From Bacillota bacterium (GTDB taxonomy: Bacteria; Bacillota; Sulfobacillia; Sulfobacillales; Sulfobacillaceae), in NCBI GenBank assembly GCA_021841025.1, contig JAKBWA010000073.1, positions 1-34,452 on the forward strand: DNA of 34,452 bases, written 5' to 3'. Positions 34,382 to 34,452 of this stretch are shown here, piece by piece (the stretch's first letter is position 1; every line of letters begins with the position of its first letter). The notes under the pieces were generated by a model. That model saw only the letters and a list, made by a program, of their open reading frames with translations. It was not told the DNA's origin and made no database searches. The position numbers and the translations under genes are program-made.

Positions 34382-34452
34382 ATGCCAAAAATGAAAGGTC
34401 TGGTCCGCAACTTAGTCACGAATTTGGTTGATGTGATTGTAGTAGGTTCGGG
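34382..34452 (+). CDS. 5' end of an unidentified gene, cut by the window edge
   Basis: ATG 34382 with AGGAG 5 nt upstream opens a frame to the window end: 23 complete codons beginning MPKMKGLVRNLV and ending in DVIVVGSG. The last residues could be the start of a nucleotide-binding fold or simply hydrophobic. It is too short to name. Confidence 0.5.
   Translation, partial: MPKMKGLVRNLVTNLVDVIVVGS

Overview
The window reads as the chromosome of a spore-forming, sulfur-metabolising Firmicute. The likely group is Sulfobacillus or a close thermoacidophilic relative. This is inferred from gene content (SpoIIQ and SpoIIID, a DsrE-TusA-flavoprotein-DUF1641 sulfur module, a Rho with a very long N-terminal extension) and from a base composition near 50 percent GC. 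It was not checked against any database.

Most of the window is a core backbone in the order known from Bacillus subtilis: glpX, rho, rpmE, prfA, prmC, sua5 (ywlC), ywlE, rpiB (ywlF), upp, the atp operon, ywmB, spoIIQ, spoIIID. Read against that order, three things stand out. (i) Between rho and rpmE sit a two-component system, the four-gene sulfur operon on the minus strand (9838-12536) and a cytochrome P450. (ii) A rhodanese and an ArsB/NhaD-like transporter sit between prmC and sua5. (iii) glyA is absent between rpiB and upp, and murA and spoIID are absent between ywmB and spoIIQ.

Region by region: 1-149 is the right end of an IS200/IS605-type element, with the last 34 codons of tnpB and the 3' part of its guide-RNA scaffold, abutting an amino-acid permease whose stop codon lies in the element end. 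1717-3977 holds a GNAT acetyltransferase, an HtrA-type protease and a lone receiver protein. 4233-9769 is glpX, rho and an OmpR-type regulator with its histidine kinase, tightly packed. 9838-12536 is the sulfur operon. 13035-14210 is a P450 with an unusual I-helix. 14447-16661 is rpmE, prfA, prmC. 16846-20519 runs rhodanese, transporter, sua5, ywlE, rpiB. 20611-21237 is upp. 21495-28478 is the ATP synthase operon (atpZ, I, B, E, F, H, A, G, D, C), driven by a clear promoter that overlaps the upp terminator. 28622-30373 is ywmB, a degenerate spoIIQ and spoIIID. 30553-31976 is a SAM-I riboswitch and metK. 32362-33358 is a cold-shock protein and long-form HPF. The end holds an unrecognised 203-residue protein and the start of another gene.

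Points most worth a second look: the TnpB guide-RNA end at the window edge; the sulfur operon with its internally triplicated DUF1641 protein; the atpZ reading frame that lacks a start codon unless a frameshift is assumed; the P450 without the I-helix acid; the SpoIIQ that has lost all three expected zinc ligands; and an unexplained 12-bp inverted repeat between metK and the cold-shock gene.
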